From: Brevundimonas sp.
GTDB lineage: Bacteria; Pseudomonadota; Alphaproteobacteria; Caulobacterales; Caulobacteraceae
Reading direction: 5' to 3'
Length of the DNA stretch: 6,869 nucleotides
Assembly (NCBI GenBank): GCA_031119155.1
Contig: JAVHYH010000030.1
Location: forward strand, 1-6,869
The notes under the pieces were generated by a model, which did no database searches, had not been told where the DNA came from, and saw only the letters and a list, made by a program, of their open reading frames with translations. Positions 5,659 to 6,869 of the stretch are shown in pieces. The position numbers and the translations under genes were made by a program. How positions within the stretch are numbered: the first letter of the stretch is position 1; each line of letters opens with the position of its first letter.

Positions 5659-6132
5659 ATGCCCGTTCTTCGCCCTCCCCGCCTCGCTCCAGCACCATCG
5701 CCGCCGTTCGGGTTCGGACGGTTCACCGGGCCGGTCCTGTGGACCCTGCACGGCTGGATGGCGATGTTCTTCTTCGCCTCGGGCTACGCCAAGCTGACCG
5801 AGGATGAGGCCCTGCTGGCGCTGCTGCTGGGCTGGCCCGCGATGGCGCAGACGCCGGTGGTGCAGGCGGTCGGCTGGGCCGAGGTGGCGCTGGCCGGGGT
5901 TCTGGCCCTGTCGCCGGCGGCGGGACCGAGGGGCGGTCCGGCCGCGCGGGCGGCCGCGGCGATCCTGATGCTGAACACGGTGGCGATGAGCGGCTATTAT
6001 CTGACCCGGCTGGATCCCGGCCTGACGGCGACCAATCTGGTGCTGACCGGGCTGGGCGCCGGTATCCTGATCGGGCATGGCCGGACGCCGTTCGGGCGCC
6101 GGTCCCGAGGCTTTGACGGAAAGGCGTCCTGA
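5659..6132 (+). CDS. DoxX-like integral membrane protein
   Basis: This is a 157-residue protein of the DoxX-like superfamily. After a Pro-rich cytoplasmic start (residues 1-22) come four or five hydrophobic segments: about 24-42 (LWTLHGWMAMFFFASGYAKL), 51-64, 67-86 (VQAVGWAEVALAGVLALS), 96-114 (ARAAAAILMLNTVAMSGYYL) and 121-140. The FxxSGYxKL element in the first helix and the GWxEV element in the third are typical of the family. DoxX-like proteins have been linked to redox or sulfur metabolism in some organisms, but most are uncharacterised; no specific reaction can be given here. The ATG at 5659 follows AGGAG with only a three-base gap, short but usable. It sits between the DUF3313 lipoprotein and a two-component regulator whose GTG begins four bases after this stop, so co-transcription is very likely. 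Confidence 0.85.
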   Translation: MPVLRPPRLAPAPSPPFGFGRFTGPVLWTLHGWMAMFFFASGYAKLTEDEALLALLLGWPAMAQTPVVQAVGWAEVALAGVLALSPAAGPRGGPAARAAAAILMLNTVAMSGYYLTRLDPGLTATNLVLTGLGAGILIGHGRTPFGRRSRGFDGKAS

Positions 6133-6136
6133 CCCC

Positions 6137-6835
6137 GTGCGCGTGCTGTTCGTGGAAGACAATGAGGCGCTGGCGGCGGCGACGGCGCGGTCCCTGACCG
6201 CCGCCGGGTTCGCGGTGGACGTGGCGCATACGCTGGAGGACGGCTGGCACGCCTGGCGCAGCACGCCGTGCGAGGCGGTGGTGCTGGACATCATGCTGGA
6301 GGAAGACAGCGGGCTGGACCTGCTGGCGCGGGCGCGCAAGCAGGGGCTGAACACGCCGGTGCTGGTGCTGACGGCGCTGAGCGCGGTGGACGATCGGGTG
6401 CGCGGGCTCAACCGGGGCGCCGACGACTATCTGGTCAAGCCGTTCGCCATCGAGGAGCTGGTGGCCCGGCTGAGGGCGCTGGCCCGGCGGCCCGAGGCCC
6501 TGCGCGGGACGACGCTGGAGCTGGGTCAGGCGACCTATGACACCGTGGCCCAGACCCTGTCGGCGCACGGGCGGACCCGACCGCTGACGCGGGCCGAAAG
6601 CATCGTCATCGAACGCTTCTTCCGCGCCCCGGATCGGGTGATCAGCAAGCCGCAACTGGGCGATGCCCTGCATTCGCTGGAGAGCGAGTACAGCGAGAAC
6701 TCGCTGCACATCCTGGTGTATCGGGTGCGGCGCAAGCTGATCGACCTGAAGGCCGGGGTGGTGATCCATACGGTGCGCGGGCTGGGGTATGTGGCCTCGG
6801 CGGGCGAGGATGAGGGCGAGGAAACGGGCGCATGA
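6137..6835 (+). CDS. OmpR/PhoB-family response regulator
   Basis: This is a DNA-binding two-component regulator of 232 residues. The receiver domain (1-115) has the acidic pocket Glu7-Asp8, phospho-acceptor Asp51 (VVLDIML), Thr79 (LVLTALS) and Lys101 (YLVKPF). The winged-helix output domain covers about 130-225, with LTRAESIVIERFFRAPDRVISKPQLGDAL and the signature ENSLHILVYRVRRKL...IHTVRGLGYV. The family nearly always has a Pro at D+4 (DxxLP); here it is Glu55 (LDIMLEEDSG). The GTG at 6137 is chosen because VRVLFVEDN is the standard beginning of the family. An ATG at 6077 would add 20 unrelated residues and overlap the DoxX gene by 56 bases. The ribosome site is weak (AAAGG about 12 bases upstream), suggesting translational coupling. 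The stop overlaps the next ATG (ATGA), the usual regulator/kinase arrangement. Confidence 0.92.
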   Translation: MRVLFVEDNEALAAATARSLTAAGFAVDVAHTLEDGWHAWRSTPCEAVVLDIMLEEDSGLDLLARARKQGLNTPVLVLTALSAVDDRVRGLNRGADDYLVKPFAIEELVARLRALARRPEALRGTTLELGQATYDTVAQTLSAHGRTRPLTRAESIVIERFFRAPDRVISKPQLGDALHSLESEYSENSLHILVYRVRRKLIDLKAGVVIHTVRGLGYVASAGEDEGEETGA

Positions 6836-6869
6836 TCCGCAAGCCCCGCTCCCTGATGGTGCTGCTGAT
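6832..6869 (+). CDS. Start of the next gene, probably the partner sensor histidine kinase (truncated by the window)
   Basis: An ATG at 6832-6834 overlaps the response-regulator stop in an ATGA junction, with GAGGAAAC (6818-6825) as a ribosome site. Only MIRKPRSLMVLL can be read: a positively charged start followed by hydrophobic residues, as in the first membrane helix of a sensor kinase. The kinase identity rests on the regulator-kinase gene order and the coupled start, not on any kinase motif in view. Confidence 0.65.
   Translation, partial: MIRKPRSLMVLL

Noticed and set aside
4653..5726. Minus-strand open frame of 357 codons opposite the DUF3313 lipoprotein
   Set aside because: The translation is Arg/His/Gly-rich and low in complexity, while the + strand shows a lipobox and DUF3313 motifs.
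6077..6136. Upstream ATG as the start of the OmpR-type regulator
   Set aside because: It would add 20 residues with no counterpart in the family, overlap the DoxX gene by 56 bases, and has no ribosome-binding site.
5287..6769. Two overlapping minus-strand open frames opposite the DoxX-like and OmpR-type genes
   Set aside because: Their products are Arg/Pro/Gln-rich with no domain, and the + strand genes are firmly identified.
1..6869. Mobile element, CRISPR, or defence system
   Set aside because: I found no transposase, integrase, long terminal repeats, spaced repeat array, toxin-antitoxin pair or nuclease/helicase gene, and base composition is uniform.

Overview
The window is very GC-rich, with codon third positions almost always G or C. 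Its gene families are a YqhC-like AraC regulator, a DUF3313 lipoprotein, a DoxX-like protein, an OmpR-type two-component pair and a stand-alone receiver. Together these fit a chromosomal segment of an alphaproteobacterium, most likely Caulobacterales (Brevundimonas or Phenylobacterium type). The lineage is an inference from composition and gene content; no RNA marker gene is present. I see no insertion sequence, CRISPR array, tRNA, rRNA, phage gene or clear frameshift.

Left part (1-2600). The disordered C-terminal tail of an unknown + strand protein ends at 172. A strong 12-bp hairpin (226-253) separates it from a convergent minus-strand pair: an AraC-family regulator (507-1391) and a 66-residue protein just downstream (270-470). 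The regulator is divergent from a short-chain dehydrogenase/reductase (1525-2370) whose N-terminus looks like a Tat export signal. The 133-bp gap between them holds a palindrome and a 21-bp-spaced repeat that are candidate operator elements. Divergent regulator and oxidoreductase suggest direct control, as with E. coli YqhC and yqhD. A 61-residue minus-strand gene (2395-2580) converges on the dehydrogenase, with a 9-bp inverted repeat at the junction.

Middle part (2586-4573, minus strand). A secreted serine-hydrolase/beta-lactamase-fold protein with a helical, TPR-like C-terminal domain (3119-4573) is followed by a single-domain response regulator (2687-3058). The regulator ends in a textbook intrinsic terminator (2586-2618). 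Its U-tract lies only five bases before the start codon of the 61-residue gene, an unusual arrangement.

Right part (4767-6869, + strand). A probable operon encodes a DUF3313 lipoprotein, a DoxX-like membrane protein, an OmpR/PhoB-type response regulator and the first codons of a partner gene starting in an ATGA overlap, almost certainly the sensor kinase. The genes are close or overlapping, so envelope proteins and a two-component system are probably expressed together.

Overall this looks like ordinary chromosomal gene content with some unusual details. I found no convincing new multi-gene system. The best leads are the putatively exported dehydrogenase with its divergent regulator, the terminator abutting a small gene, and the lipoprotein/DoxX/two-component cluster.
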